Of a stretch of 64,000 nt of DNA, positions 7,266 through 18,253 are shown piece by piece; position 1 is the first letter of the stretch; each line of letters opens with the position of its first letter. The notes under the pieces were generated by a model that saw only the letters and a list, made by a program, of their open reading frames with translations, was not told the origin of the DNA and did not search any database. The position numbers and the translations under genes are program-made. Source of the DNA: Mycobacterium sp. OTB74 (GTDB lineage Bacteria; Actinomycetota; Actinomycetes; Mycobacteriales; Mycobacteriaceae); contig NZ_JARXVD010000002.1 in NCBI RefSeq assembly GCF_029892685.1, positions 124,001 through 188,000 of the forward strand, written 5' to 3'.

Positions 7266-8773
7266 GCCGATACGTTGTCGTTGTCGGACGCCAGCGGCAT
7301 TCCGTTGCGGGCCGCCGAGGCCAGCATGTGTTCGACGACGTTCTTGCCCAGCGCCGATTCGCCCGGCAGCTCGATCGGATAGTTCCCGTCGAAGCAGGCC
7401 GAGCACAGTCGGCTGGCAGGCTGCTCGGTGGCCGCGATCATTCCCTGCAGGCTGATGTAGCCCAGGCTGTCGGCGCCGATGGCGTGCCGGACGGCCTCGA
7501 GCATCTCGCCTTCGTCCTCAACCGCGTTGGCGATCAGTTCGGCCGGGGTGGCGAAGTCGATGCCGTAGAAACACGGCCACTTGACCGGCGGCGACGCGAT
7601 CCGAACATGCACCTCGACGGCGCCTGCCTCACGCAGCATGCGGATCAGAGCACGTTGGGTGTTACCGCGGACGATCGAGTCGTCCACCACGATCAGCCTC
7701 TTGCCGCGGATGACTTCCTTGAGCGGGTTGAGCTTGAGTCGAATACCCAGCTGCCGAATAGTCTGAGACGGCTGGATGAAGGTGCGGCCGACGTAGGCGT
7801 TCTTCATCAGACCCTGACCGAACGGCACGCCCGATTCCTGCGCGTAGCCAACCGCAGCGGGGACGCCGGATTCCGGCACACCGATCACCAGGTCGGCCTC
7901 GACCGGCTTCTCCCGGGCCAGCCGGCGACCGATATCGACGCGGGCTGCGTGCACAGACCGGCCGGCGATGGTGCTGTCCGGGCGAGCCAGGTAGACGTAC
8001 TCGAAGACGCAGTTCTTGGGCTCAGGGTTGGCGAACCGCGTGGAACGGACGCCGTCGGCGTCGATGGCCAGCAGCTCGCCGGGCTCGATGTCGCGGACGA
8101 ACGAGGCACCGACGATGTCCAGCGCGGCGGTCTCGGAGGCCACCACCCAACCGCGGTCCAGCCGGCCCAGCGACAGCGGGCGCACGCCATACGGGTCACG
8201 GGCGGCATACAGGGTGTTCTCGTCCATGAAGGTCAGGCAGAACGCTCCGCGCACGGTGGGCAGCAGGTCCAGGGCGGCCTGTTCCAGCGTCGCGTCGGCC
8301 GCTCCGTGGGCCAGCAGAGCGCCCAGGATGTCCGAGTCTGTGGTGGCCGATACAGTGCCACGCGAATTGATCAGTCCGGATTCCCGTGCCCGGGCGGCCA
8401 ACTCAGCGGTGTTGACCAGGTTTCCGTTGTGGCCCAGGGCAACTCCGGTGCCGGCTGCGGTGTTGCGGAACACCGGCTGCGCGTTCTCCCACGTGGTCGA
8501 GCCGGTGGTGGAGTATCGGCAGTGTCCGACGGCGACGTGGCCGTGCATGGCGGCCAGGGTCTGCTCGTCGAAAACCTGGCTGACCAGACCGAGATCCTTG
8601 AATACCAGAATCTGGGATCCGTCGGCCACGGCGATGCCTGCCGCTTCCTGTCCTCTGTGCTGTAGCGCATAAAGGCCGTAGTAAGTGAGTTTTGCCACAT
8701 CCTCGCCAGGAGCCCAAACCCCGAAGACGCCGCATTCCTCGCGTGGATCGTTTTCAGTCTCTTCGCAGGTCAC
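7250..8773 (-). CDS. purF: Amidophosphoribosyltransferase
   Basis: 507 aa. It catalyses the first committed purine step, PRPP + glutamine to phosphoribosylamine. The glutaminase nucleophile Cys14 in REECGVFG follows a short propeptide (MTCEETENDPREE), so N-terminal processing is expected. The PRPP loop RLIVVDDSIVRGNTQ lies near residue 370, and C-terminal cysteines (SRLCSACFDG) fit a Bacillus-type Fe-S enzyme. GTG start at 8773 behind GGAG. The last residues SALRRP are encoded by the tandem repeat. Confidence 0.95.
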   Translation of the reverse strand: MTCEETENDPREECGVFGVWAPGEDVAKLTYYGLYALQHRGQEAAGIAVADGSQILVFKDLGLVSQVFDEQTLAAMHGHVAVGHCRYSTTGSTTWENAQPVFRNTAAGTGVALGHNGNLVNTAELAARARESGLINSRGTVSATTDSDILGALLAHGAADATLEQAALDLLPTVRGAFCLTFMDENTLYAARDPYGVRPLSLGRLDRGWVVASETAALDIVGASFVRDIEPGELLAIDADGVRSTRFANPEPKNCVFEYVYLARPDSTIAGRSVHAARVDIGRRLAREKPVEADLVIGVPESGVPAAVGYAQESGVPFGQGLMKNAYVGRTFIQPSQTIRQLGIRLKLNPLKEVIRGKRLIVVDDSIVRGNTQRALIRMLREAGAVEVHVRIASPPVKWPCFYGIDFATPAELIANAVEDEGEMLEAVRHAIGADSLGYISLQGMIAATEQPASRLCSACFDGNYPIELPGESALGKNVVEHMLASAARNGMPLASDNDNVSALRRP

Positions 8774-8876
8774 GATATGGGTGCTCCGTAGGGGCGGTTG
8801 GGTGACTGTAGCCAGTCTACGGGGAAGACCAGGGTCGACAGCAACCGCAGCCGTTCACGTGTCAGTCACACTTTTG

Positions 8877-9266
8877 TCAGTCCAGTGTCACCAGCGGCAA
8901 CCAGTCGGCCACCTCGCCGGCTCGTGATCCAGACATCTGCAGCACGCCCCCGTCGACGGCTTCGGTCATGGTGAGTTGCCCGGTCGCGAGCAGCAGCCAC
9001 GTGCGCGGGTCTGTCTCGACCACGTTCGGCGGATTGCCGCGAGTGTGACTGAGCCCCGAAATGCATTGCACCGCAACAAACGGCGGCACCCTGAGTTCGA
9101 CGGAGGCCCCCGGTGCGACAGCGGCCAGGGTGCGGGCCGTCAAGCGGGTGGCCTCAGCCAGGGCGATGCGGTCCGGGGCCTCGGCGCCTGGGTCACGCAG
9201 CCAGTCGGCCAGCCGCAGCACCGCGGCCCGGGTCTGGCCCGGCTCCGGTGCCTTACGCCCGACCAT
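8877..9266 (-). CDS. SCP2-like sterol carrier family protein (Rv0807 type)
   Basis: 129 aa from ATG 9266, the same length as I recall for the M. tuberculosis counterpart. The longer frame would run through the palindrome at 9275-9315 and is unlikely. The central SVELRVPPFVAVQCISG and TDPRTWLLLATGQLT resemble SCP2-fold proteins. It sits between purL and purF on the same strand. No enzyme motif is visible; a lipid-binding role is only suggested by the fold. Confidence 0.75.
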   Translation of the reverse strand: MVGRKAPEPGQTRAAVLRLADWLRDPGAEAPDRIALAEATRLTARTLAAVAPGASVELRVPPFVAVQCISGLSHTRGNPPNVVETDPRTWLLLATGQLTMTEAVDGGVLQMSGSRAGEVADWLPLVTLD

Positions 9267-9274
9267 CAGCGATC

Positions 9275-9315
9275 TGTGCACGATTTGGTGCGCTGAGCGC
9301 ACCTCTTCATGCACA
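9275..9315. terminator. Nested 41-bp dyad after purL (copy A)
   Basis: The inner palindrome GTGCGCT-G-AGCGCAC (9288-9302) is flanked symmetrically by TGTGCACGA (9275-9283) and TCATGCACA (9307-9315), one mismatch. It lies just after the purL stop on the minus strand. A second copy with the same sequence is at 31672-31720, so this is a repeated extragenic palindrome that probably ends transcription. Confidence 0.7.
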
Positions 9316-9317
9316 AC

Positions 9318-11627
<2,310 letters not shown>

Positions 11628-11731
11628 GGAAACAGTCTAGAGAGCGACGACGACTACTACCCGACTGCACTCACAGCTGGCAGCTAACCAACACAAACCC
11701 GGGCCTTAACCAGCGGATTTAGTGTGGCCAG

Positions 11732-12040
11732 ATGAAACTCCACATCGGTGTCAGCCGGCCCACCGTCGCGGTGTTTGCCGTGGTGGTGGCGCTGGTGGTC
11801 ATATGCGCCGGCGCGATTCTGGTCGCGTCAACCGCCTGGCGTGCCGAGTCCGAGCGGTCGGTCACAACCAACGTCCGATTGCTTGACGACTCCGACGATC
11901 AGACCCAGCAGCAATTGATCGACGAGCAGCAGATGATCGCCTCGCAACAGCAGGCCGAAGAACAGAACGAACTGGCCCAGCAAGAAGCTCAGCAGGCTGA
12001 GCAGCAAGGCCTGCTGGTCGAGCAGCAGGCCGGCCAGTAG
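11732..12040 (+). CDS. Membrane-anchored glutamine-rich coiled-coil protein
   Basis: 102 aa. Residues 12-34 are one transmembrane helix; the remaining outer part is dominated by Gln and Glu from residue 57 on (QQQLIDEQQMIASQQQ...) and should form a coiled coil. I do not recognise a family. It diverges from purL with a 104-bp spacer and ends three bases before the convergent VOC gene. Composition suggests an envelope-exposed rod. Confidence 0.65.
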   Translation: MKLHIGVSRPTVAVFAVVVALVVICAGAILVASTAWRAESERSVTTNVRLLDDSDDQTQQQLIDEQQMIASQQQAEEQNELAQQEAQQAEQQGLLVEQQAGQ

Positions 12041-12042
12041 TC

Positions 12043-12411
12043 CTAATCCGGGATCAAGGTGGTTATGCAGAACGGGTGACCGGCCGGGTCGATCAGTACC
12101 CGCCAACTATCCGGGTTAGGCTGAACTTCGGCTTTGGTGGCACCGAGTCCCAGGATCCGGGTTTCGGCGGCGGCAAGGTCGTCGACCGCCAATTCCAGGT
12201 GCAACTGCTTGGGCACGGGTCCGTCGGGCCAGCTTGCCGGACGATGGTCCGCCACGCGCTGGAACGTCAACAGCACGCCCGAACCCTTGAGCGCGACGAA
12301 TTCCGGGGTGGAGAACATCTCCTCCAGCTCCAACATCTTCTGGTAAAAACCGGACAGCTCAATCGGATCGGCGCAGTCGATCGAGACCGCGCCCAGTCGA
12401 ATATCGGCCAT
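12043..12411 (-). CDS. VOC (glyoxalase/bleomycin-resistance) family protein
   Basis: 122 aa from ATG 12411, behind AAAGGAG. The beta-alpha-beta-beta-beta modules are clear: MADIRLGAVSIDCADP at the start, LHLELAVDDLAAAETRI in the middle and IDPAGHPFCITTL at the end. It is followed on the chromosome by a second VOC gene 16 bp upstream in the same operon. Substrate unknown; such proteins bind a metal and a small molecule or confer resistance by sequestration. Confidence 0.82.
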   Translation of the reverse strand: MADIRLGAVSIDCADPIELSGFYQKMLELEEMFSTPEFVALKGSGVLLTFQRVADHRPASWPDGPVPKQLHLELAVDDLAAAETRILGLGATKAEVQPNPDSWRVLIDPAGHPFCITTLIPD

Positions 12412-12427
12412 TAGCTTCTCCTTTGGT

Positions 12428-12781
12428 TCACGCCGCGCCGGCGATACAGAACGCGTTGCCCTCGGGGTCGGCCAACACCACCCAACGCGCTTCATACCCG
12501 AAGGCGTGCCGCTCGGTTTCCGTCGCGCCGGCAGCCTTGAGCCGATCCACCTCCGGCTCGATGTCACCTTCCAGATGGAAGTCCAAGTGCAGCCGGTTCT
12601 TTCCCGGGGTCGGCTGGTCAACCTTCTGGAAGCCCAGGTTCACGCCTTCGGTCATGTTCACCACGAAGAACTCTCCCGGCATCAGCGCATGCACGCTGCC
12701 GCCGAATTGCGCGGCCCACCAGTCGGCCAGCTCTGCGGGGGCCGCACAGTCGAAGGTGACCATCTCCACTTTGAACGCCAT
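12428..12781 (-). CDS. VOC (glyoxalase-like) family protein, paralogue
   Basis: 117 aa from ATG 12781. Same fold as its neighbour, with KVEMVTFDCAAPAELADWW, RLHLDFHLEGD and VLADPEGNAFCI at equivalent positions, so the pair probably arose by tandem duplication or forms a heterodimer. It lies 14 bp after pepC on the same strand. Substrate unknown. Confidence 0.82.
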   Translation of the reverse strand: MAFKVEMVTFDCAAPAELADWWAAQFGGSVHALMPGEFFVVNMTEGVNLGFQKVDQPTPGKNRLHLDFHLEGDIEPEVDRLKAAGATETERHAFGYEARWVVLADPEGNAFCIAGAA

Positions 12782-12795
12782 GGCCTGACTGTAGG

Positions 12796-14058
12796 TCAGG
12801 CGGGTGACAAGAAAGCCCCGAGCGCGGCGGAGTACGCGGCCACATCGTCGGCACCCATCAATTCGCGCGCCGAATGCATGGCCAATTGCGCGGCACCCAC
12901 GTCGACCGTCGGGATGCCCGTACGAGCGGCGGTCATCGGGCCGATGGTCGACCCGCACGGCAGGTCCGCACGATGTTCGTAGCGCTGCAACGGAACTCCG
13001 GCCTGCGCGCAGGCCAACGCAAACGCGGCGGCGGTTCGTCCGTCAGTGGCGTAGCGCAGGTTCGGCTGGACCTTCAGCACCGGGCCTGCGTTGACCTCGA
13101 TCAGGTGGCCGGGCTCGTGCCGATCGGGGTAGTTCGGGTGGGTGGCATGAGCCATATCCCCGGAGGCCACCATCGACCCGGCCATCCGGCGCAGCAGGTC
13201 CTCCCGGGTTCCGCCGGAGGCCAACACTATCCTCTCCAAAACCGTTGGCAAAAAATCTGATTGGGCGCCATGGTCCGATGTCGAACCGACCTCCTCGTGG
13301 TCGAACAACGCCAGTACTGGAACAAATGCCGAAGACTCAGGGACCGCCAGGAAGGCTTCCAAGCCCGCGTAGCACGTGCCCTGGTTGTCCAGCCTTGGCG
13401 CACTTACCAATTCGTTGCTCGCGCCGACGAGTGACGAGAGCGCAAGGTCGTGGGTCATCAAGTCGGCAGCCAGCACATCGGCAGCGTCGACCCCGGCGCG
13501 CTCGGCGACGAAAGCCAGGAAATCCCGTGTCCCGGTGCCCACGCCCCACACCGCGTTGACGTGCCGCTGCGGGTCCAGGCTGACGCCTTTGCGGTCGTCG
13601 GAAAGGTGAATGGCCAGCTGCGGCACTCGCAGGATCGGATCGTCGACGCGGACCAGAATGTCCTCGACGGCACCACTTCGGCGCACCGAGAGCCGTCCGC
13701 TGATACCGAGATCACGGTCCAGCCAGGAGTTCAGCCAGGCCCCGCCGTAGGGCTCCAAGGCCACCACCTGCCAGCCGGACACGAACCGGTCCGGGTGCTG
13801 CTTGACCCGCAGGTTGGGGCTGTCGGTATGGCCACCGACGATCCGGAACGGAAGCGGATCGTCAGTCGTCTTCCAGGCCACCAACGAGCCTGCCCGCTCG
13901 GTGAAATACGAGCCCACGCCGGTCGGCCAGGCGTTGGTCTCGACCAGTTCGGTGAAGCCGGCGTCGCGCAGGCGTCCCGCCACCGTCAGACAAACATGGA
14001 ACGGCGACGGCGACGCATCAATGAACTGACAAAGGCCAGCGGCAGAAGCTCGGGTCAT
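12796..14058 (-). CDS. pepC: M18 family aminopeptidase
   Basis: 420 aa from ATG 14058 ([23 protein letters not shown]), which lines up with the start I recall for mycobacterial PepC; upstream ATG 14109 and TTG 14118 are also open. Zinc-site motifs are visible: [25 protein letters not shown] and [14 protein letters not shown]. It is a cytosolic metallo-aminopeptidase that removes N-terminal residues from peptides. It leads an operon with two VOC genes and diverges from the DyP gene. Confidence 0.92.
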   Translation of the reverse strand: MTRASAAGLCQFIDASPSPFHVCLTVAGRLRDAGFTELVETNAWPTGVGSYFTERAGSLVAWKTTDDPLPFRIVGGHTDSPNLRVKQHPDRFVSGWQVVALEPYGGAWLNSWLDRDLGISGRLSVRRSGAVEDILVRVDDPILRVPQLAIHLSDDRKGVSLDPQRHVNAVWGVGTGTRDFLAFVAERAGVDAADVLAADLMTHDLALSSLVGASNELVSAPRLDNQGTCYAGLEAFLAVPESSAFVPVLALFDHEEVGSTSDHGAQSDFLPTVLERIVLASGGTREDLLRRMAGSMVASGDMAHATHPNYPDRHEPGHLIEVNAGPVLKVQPNLRYATDGRTAAAFALACAQAGVPLQRYEHRADLPCGSTIGPMTAARTGIPTVDVGAAQLAMHSARELMGADDVAAYSAALGAFLSPA

Positions 14059-14194
14059 GGCCAGGAAATCTACGCCGTCGGCTGATGACGCTCGCTCGCC
14101 GTTCACCATGGCGGCCAACGAACCGGTCCGGGCGCGCGTGCGGTCTCGAACCAGTTACCCAGAAATCCGACCGTGTTGCCGCTAGGGTCGCTTC

Positions 14195-15199
14195 GTGGGT
14201 CCAGCCAAGCCGCAACCCGTCCTGACGCCATTGACGTCCGCGGCGATCTTCCTGGTCGCCACCATCGATGACGGCGCCGAGTCCCTCGTACGCGATGCGC
14301 TATCCGGTCTGTCCGGTCTGGTGCGCGCTGTCGGATTCCGCACGCCGGCAAGCAATCTGACCTTGGCGACGTCGATCGGATCGGACGCCTGGGACCGGTT
14401 GTTCAGCGGACCGCGGCCGGCCCAGCTGCACCCGTTCCCGGAGTTGCAGGGGGCACGCCACCACGCCCCGTCGACGCCGGGCGATCTGCTGTTCCACATC
14501 CGGGCCAACGCCATGGATGTGTGCTTTGAGTTGGCCGGCCGGATTCTGCGCCCGCTCGACGGGGCGGTGACCGTGGTCGACGAGGTGCACGGGTTCAAGT
14601 TCTTCGAGAACCGGGATCTGCTGGGATTCGTCGACGGCACGGAAAACCCTGATGGGCCCGACGCGGTGACGGCCGCGCAAGTCGGTGCCGGCGATCCCGA
14701 ATTCGCCGGTGGCAGTTACGTGCACGTGCAGAAGTACCTGCACGACATGACGTCCTGGGAGTCGCTCAGCGTTACCGAGCAGGAGCGGGTGATCGGCCGC
14801 TCCAAGCTTGAAGACATCGAGATGGACGATGACGTCAAGCCGCCGAATTCACACCTGGCGCTCAACGTGATCAGTGACGCCGACGGCAACCAGCTGCAGA
14901 TCGTGCGGGCCAACATGCCGTTCGGCCGAGTCGGCTCAGGCGAATTCGGCACGTACTACATCGCGTATTCGGCGGACCCCGATGTCACCGAACGGATGCT
15001 GCGCAACATGTTCATTGGTGACCCGCCTGGCAATACCGACCGCATCCTGGATTTCTCCATACCAGTCACAGGCGTGCTGTTCTTCACTCCGACAACGGAT
15101 TTCCTCGATGATCCCCCGGCGCTACCCGCCGCGGCACCCGCCACCACTGAGTCCACAGACACCATGTCCATCGGCAGCCTGAAAGGTCAACCGCAATGA
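14195..15199 (+). CDS. dyp: DyP-type heme peroxidase, encapsulin cargo
   Basis: 334 aa. The DyP signature GFVDG (residues 144-148, distal Asp147), proximal His220 in PNSHLAL and the conserved Arg in IVRANMPFG are present. The C-terminus SIGSLKGQPQ contains the SIGSLKG targeting peptide (325-331) that docks cargo inside encapsulin shells. GTG start. Its stop overlaps the encapsulin ATG (ATGA at 15196-15199). The enzyme oxidises dyes, phenols or lignin-like compounds with peroxide; inside the shell it probably serves oxidative-stress defence. Confidence 0.95.
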   Translation: MGPAKPQPVLTPLTSAAIFLVATIDDGAESLVRDALSGLSGLVRAVGFRTPASNLTLATSIGSDAWDRLFSGPRPAQLHPFPELQGARHHAPSTPGDLLFHIRANAMDVCFELAGRILRPLDGAVTVVDEVHGFKFFENRDLLGFVDGTENPDGPDAVTAAQVGAGDPEFAGGSYVHVQKYLHDMTSWESLSVTEQERVIGRSKLEDIEMDDDVKPPNSHLALNVISDADGNQLQIVRANMPFGRVGSGEFGTYYIAYSADPDVTERMLRNMFIGDPPGNTDRILDFSIPVTGVLFFTPTTDFLDDPPALPAAAPATTESTDTMSIGSLKGQPQ

Positions 15200-15993
15200 A
15201 CAACCTGTACCGCGAACTCGCGCCTGTTACTGCCGTCGCGTGGGCACAGATCGAAGAAGAAGCGGGCCGGACCTTCAAGCGGCACATCGCCGGACGACGG
15301 GTTGTCGACGTGAGTGATCCAGGCGGGCCGACCGCCGCCGCGATCAGCACCGGCCACCTGGTGGGTATCGGATCGCCCGGGGACGGCGTAGAGGCACACC
15401 TGCGGGAGGCCCGGTCGCTGGTGCGGCTGCGGGTGCCGTTCACGGTGTCCCGCCAGGCCATCGATGACGTCGAGCGGGGCGCACAGGATTCAGACTGGGA
15501 CCCGGTGAAGGAGGCCGCGAAGAACCTGGCGTTCGCCGAGGACCGGGCCATCTTCGAGGGCTATCCGGCGGCCCAGATCGAGGGCATCCGGGCGTCCAGT
15601 TCCAATCCGGCGCTGGCTCTGCCCGACGACCCGCGCGGCTACCCCGACGTCATCGCCCAGGCGCTGTCCGAGCTGCGCCTGGCTGGTGTCGATGGCCCGT
15701 ACTCGGTGCTGTTGTCGGCCGAGGCGTACACGAAGGTCAGCGAAACCACCGAGCACGGCTACCCGTTGCGCGAGCACCTGAACCGGCTGGTCGACGGTGA
15801 CATCATCTGGGCGCCGGCCATCGATGGCGCATTCGTATTGTCCACTCGCGGTGGCGATTTCGACCTGCAGTTGGGCACCGACGTCGCGATCGGCTACCTG
15901 TCACACGATGCGGACGACGTGCAGCTGTACCTGCAGGAGACGCTGACGTTCCTCTGCTACACCGCTGAAGCGTCGGTGGCGCTGAGTGTCTGA
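15196..15993 (+). CDS. enc: Encapsulin shell protein (Cfp29/linocin type)
   Basis: 265 aa, full length for family 1 encapsulin (HK97 fold, T=1 shell of 60 subunits expected). MNNLYRELAPVTAVAWAQIEEEA at the start and the E-loop/A-domain regions are characteristic. Translationally coupled to the DyP gene, whose C-terminal SIGSLKG is the cargo tag. It converges on purQ with only three bases between stops. Confidence 0.96.
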   Translation: MNNLYRELAPVTAVAWAQIEEEAGRTFKRHIAGRRVVDVSDPGGPTAAAISTGHLVGIGSPGDGVEAHLREARSLVRLRVPFTVSRQAIDDVERGAQDSDWDPVKEAAKNLAFAEDRAIFEGYPAAQIEGIRASSSNPALALPDDPRGYPDVIAQALSELRLAGVDGPYSVLLSAEAYTKVSETTEHGYPLREHLNRLVDGDIIWAPAIDGAFVLSTRGGDFDLQLGTDVAIGYLSHDADDVQLYLQETLTFLCYTAEASVALSV

Positions 15994-16007
15994 CGGCTAA
16001 GCCGTCA
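15991..16007. terminator. Shared palindrome at the encapsulin/purQ 3' ends
   Basis: TGACGGCT-A-AGCCGTCA is a perfect 8-bp dyad that includes the encapsulin stop (15991-15993) and the purQ stop (15997-15999). The core GACGGC...GCCGTC is the same as in the purF-purM repeat. It is probably a bidirectional terminator or mRNA end protector. Confidence 0.55.
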
Positions 16008-16671
16008 GGACCGCATCAAGCGCTGAGAAGAACATCCCCAGCCCGTCGTCTGACGGGCCGGTCAGCGCCTCGGTGGCGTGCTCGGGGTGCGGCATCAGGC
16101 CGACGACCCGGCCGTTGGCCGAGCTGACCCCGGCGATCGAGCGCATCGAGCCGTTCAGGTTGTCGCGGTACCGGAACACCACGCGGCCTTCGCCTTCGAG
16201 TTGGTCGAGCACCTTTTCCGATGCGACGTACCGGCCTTCACCGGACTTGAGCGGGATCAGGATGTCGGCGCCCGCCTCGTAGCGACTGCTCCATGCGGTC
16301 GAGGTGGCCGTCACCTCAAGCCAGACGTCGCGGCAGATGAAGTGCAGGCCCTCGTTGCGGGTCAGCGCGCCCGGCAGCAGCCCGGCCTCGCATAAGACCT
16401 GAAAACCGTTGCAAATCCCCAACACCGGCATGCCGTTAGCAGCAGCCTCGACCACCGACGCCATGACGGGTGCGAACTTTGCGATGGCGCCGCAGCGCAG
16501 ATAGTCCCCATACGAGAAGCCGCCGGGCACGATCACCGCGTCAACACCCTTGAGGTCGGCGTCCGCATGCCAAAGGCTGACCGCCTCGCCGCCGACCGCG
16601 CGCACCGCCCGGGCCGCGTCGATGTCATCGAGCGTCCCCGGGAACGTGATGACACCTACTTTCGCAGTCAC
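15997..16671 (-). CDS. purQ: FGAM synthetase glutaminase subunit
   Basis: 224 aa class I glutamine amidotransferase. The nucleophile Cys87 is in [10 protein letters not shown] and the His195/Glu197 pair in MPHPEHAT. It releases ammonia for PurL. GTG start overlaps the purS stop (GTGA at 16668-16671), so PurS and PurQ are coupled, consistent with their joint complex. Confidence 0.96.
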   Translation of the reverse strand: MTAKVGVITFPGTLDDIDAARAVRAVGGEAVSLWHADADLKGVDAVIVPGGFSYGDYLRCGAIAKFAPVMASVVEAAANGMPVLGICNGFQVLCEAGLLPGALTRNEGLHFICRDVWLEVTATSTAWSSRYEAGADILIPLKSGEGRYVASEKVLDQLEGEGRVVFRYRDNLNGSMRSIAGVSSANGRVVGLMPHPEHATEALTGPSDDGLGMFFSALDAVLTA

Positions 16672-16907
16672 GCCTCCTCCCGGTGCACCGAGAAGTCCTC
16701 GATGACGGTGTTGGCCAGCAGCGTCTCGGCGATGTGCTCCAGCGTCTCGTCGGACACGCTGTCGTCGACCTCAAGCTCGAAACGTTTGCCTTGCCGCACA
16801 TCCGAAATACCGGTCACCCCGAGACGCCCAAGCGCCCCGACGATCGCCTGGCCCTGCGGGTCCAGAATCTCGGCCTTGGGCATCACGTGCACAACAACGC
16901 GGGCCAC
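16668..16907 (-). CDS. purS: FGAM synthetase subunit PurS
   Basis: 79 aa, exactly the usual length, beginning [19 protein letters not shown]. PurS is a small dimer that bridges PurQ to PurL and helps channel ammonia. GTG start behind AAAGGAG. It shares a 93-bp divergent region with the MBL-fold gene, which must hold the purSQ promoter. Confidence 0.95.
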   Translation of the reverse strand: MARVVVHVMPKAEILDPQGQAIVGALGRLGVTGISDVRQGKRFELEVDDSVSDETLEHIAETLLANTVIEDFSVHREEA

Positions 16908-17000
16908 GCGCGCTCCTTTGTTCGGGTCGGATTGCTCGGGGCTACTTTACCGGCGCCGGGAAATGCGGCGATGTCGACCAAGCAGGCCCAGAATGTAGGC

Positions 17001-17651
17001 ATGGAGTTGACGCACTTCGGCCATTCCTGCCTACTGGCCCGGTTCCGCGACACTGACACTGAAACACAGGTGCTGTTCGACCCGGGCAACTTCTCCCACG
17101 GCTTCGAGGGCATCACCGGACTCGATGCCATCCTGATCACTCACCAGCATCCCGATCACGCCGATCCTGCCCGGCTGCCTGCACTGGTCGAGGCCAACCC
17201 GCAGGCCAAGCTGTACGCCGATCCAATGACCGCGGCCCAGCTGGGCGAGCCGTGGCAGGCGGTGCACGTCGGCGACACCCTGTCGATCGGCCACTTGACG
17301 GTGCGCGGCGCCGGCGGCAAGCACGCGGTCATCCATCCGGAGATCCCGATCATCGACAACATCTCGTACCTGGTCGGCGACGCCGGCCATCCGGCCCGGC
17401 TGATGCACCCCGGCGACGCGCTGTACGTGCCGGGCGAGCCCATCGAGGTGCTGGCCGCGCCGGCCGCTGCACCGTGGATGAAGATTTCCGAGGCCGTCGA
17501 CTTCCTGCGGGCAGTCGCCCCGCAGCATGCTGTGCCCATCCACCAGGGCGTCGTCGCCGAGCAGGCCAAGGGCATTTATTACGGGCGCCTGACCGAGATG
17601 ACGAACACCGACTTCCGGGTGCTCGCGCTCGAGAATGGCACGCAGTTCTGA
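17001..17651 (+). CDS. MBL-fold metallohydrolase (UlaG-like)
   Basis: 216 aa from ATG 17001. The start MELTHFGHSCLL and the metal motif THQHPDHAD (His48, His50, Asp52, His53) mark the UlaG-like branch of the metallo-beta-lactamase fold, with later ligands in GKHAVIHPEIP and PIHQG. It should be a cytosolic di-metal hydrolase of unknown substrate. Its stop overlaps the probable start of the PAP2 gene. Confidence 0.88.
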   Translation: MELTHFGHSCLLARFRDTDTETQVLFDPGNFSHGFEGITGLDAILITHQHPDHADPARLPALVEANPQAKLYADPMTAAQLGEPWQAVHVGDTLSIGHLTVRGAGGKHAVIHPEIPIIDNISYLVGDAGHPARLMHPGDALYVPGEPIEVLAAPAAAPWMKISEAVDFLRAVAPQHAVPIHQGVVAEQAKGIYYGRLTEMTNTDFRVLALENGTQF

Positions 17652-18253
17652 ACGCCCGGCGATTCCTGTGGTGGTGGCCGATAGTCGGCCTGACCGGCAT
17701 GGTCGTGCTGGGCCTGTTGGTCGGGACCGGCGCGACGGCCGTCGATGGGTGGTTCGTCAGGGCGTCGCAGAAGTTGCTCGGCGCTGATCCGGTGTGGATG
17801 TTGGTGTTCAACCAGGTCTGGGTGCTGCTGCCGCTGCTCGCCGTGGCGGTGGCCATCACGCTGCGGCGACGGCAATGGCGGCTCGCGGTCGTGATGGCAC
17901 TGTGCCCGCCGCTCGCGGTCGTCGGCGCCCGGGTGCTCAAGGTGTTTTTCGACCGGCGCTGGGAGGGCGTTCTGGCCTACCCGAGTGGTCACACCACAGC
18001 CGTCATCACCGTGGCGTCGATGTTGGTGCTGGCGCTGGGGGTCCGGTGGTGGACAGTCGCGGCCGCGGTCGTGTTCAGCATCATCGGCTCAATTGCCATG
18101 GCCAGCAATCCGTATCACTACTTCACCGACATCATCGGCGGGGCACTGTATGGCACCTCCATGGTGTGTCTGGCGGTGCTTGTCGCTGGGCCTGCGGCAC
18201 CGTCAACCGCCCACGCGGCCGCCAGTCCGGGATTGACGCGCTCGCGGAACTAG
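17648..18253 (+). CDS. PAP2-superfamily membrane phosphatase
   Basis: About 200 aa with five to six hydrophobic helices and PAP2 motifs: KVFFDRRWEG, YPSGHTT and the last motif region NPYHYFTDIIGG with its His. It should hydrolyse a lipid phosphate or pyrophosphate at the membrane. The start is uncertain: the first helix (FLWWWPIVGLTGMVVLGLLVG) needs a start at or before CTG 17648, which overlaps the MBL stop; the first ATG is at 17699. Its TAG stop shares CTAG with the convergent FAD dehydrogenase. Confidence 0.75.
   Translation: MNARRFLWWWPIVGLTGMVVLGLLVGTGATAVDGWFVRASQKLLGADPVWMLVFNQVWVLLPLLAVAVAITLRRRQWRLAVVMALCPPLAVVGARVLKVFFDRRWEGVLAYPSGHTTAVITVASMLVLALGVRWWTVAAAVVFSIIGSIAMASNPYHYFTDIIGGALYGTSMVCLAVLVAGPAAPSTAHAAASPGLTRSRN

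Noticed and set aside
6815..8665. 616-codon frame opposite purM/purF
   Set aside because: Antisense shadow of two certain genes; arises from high GC content at codon positions.
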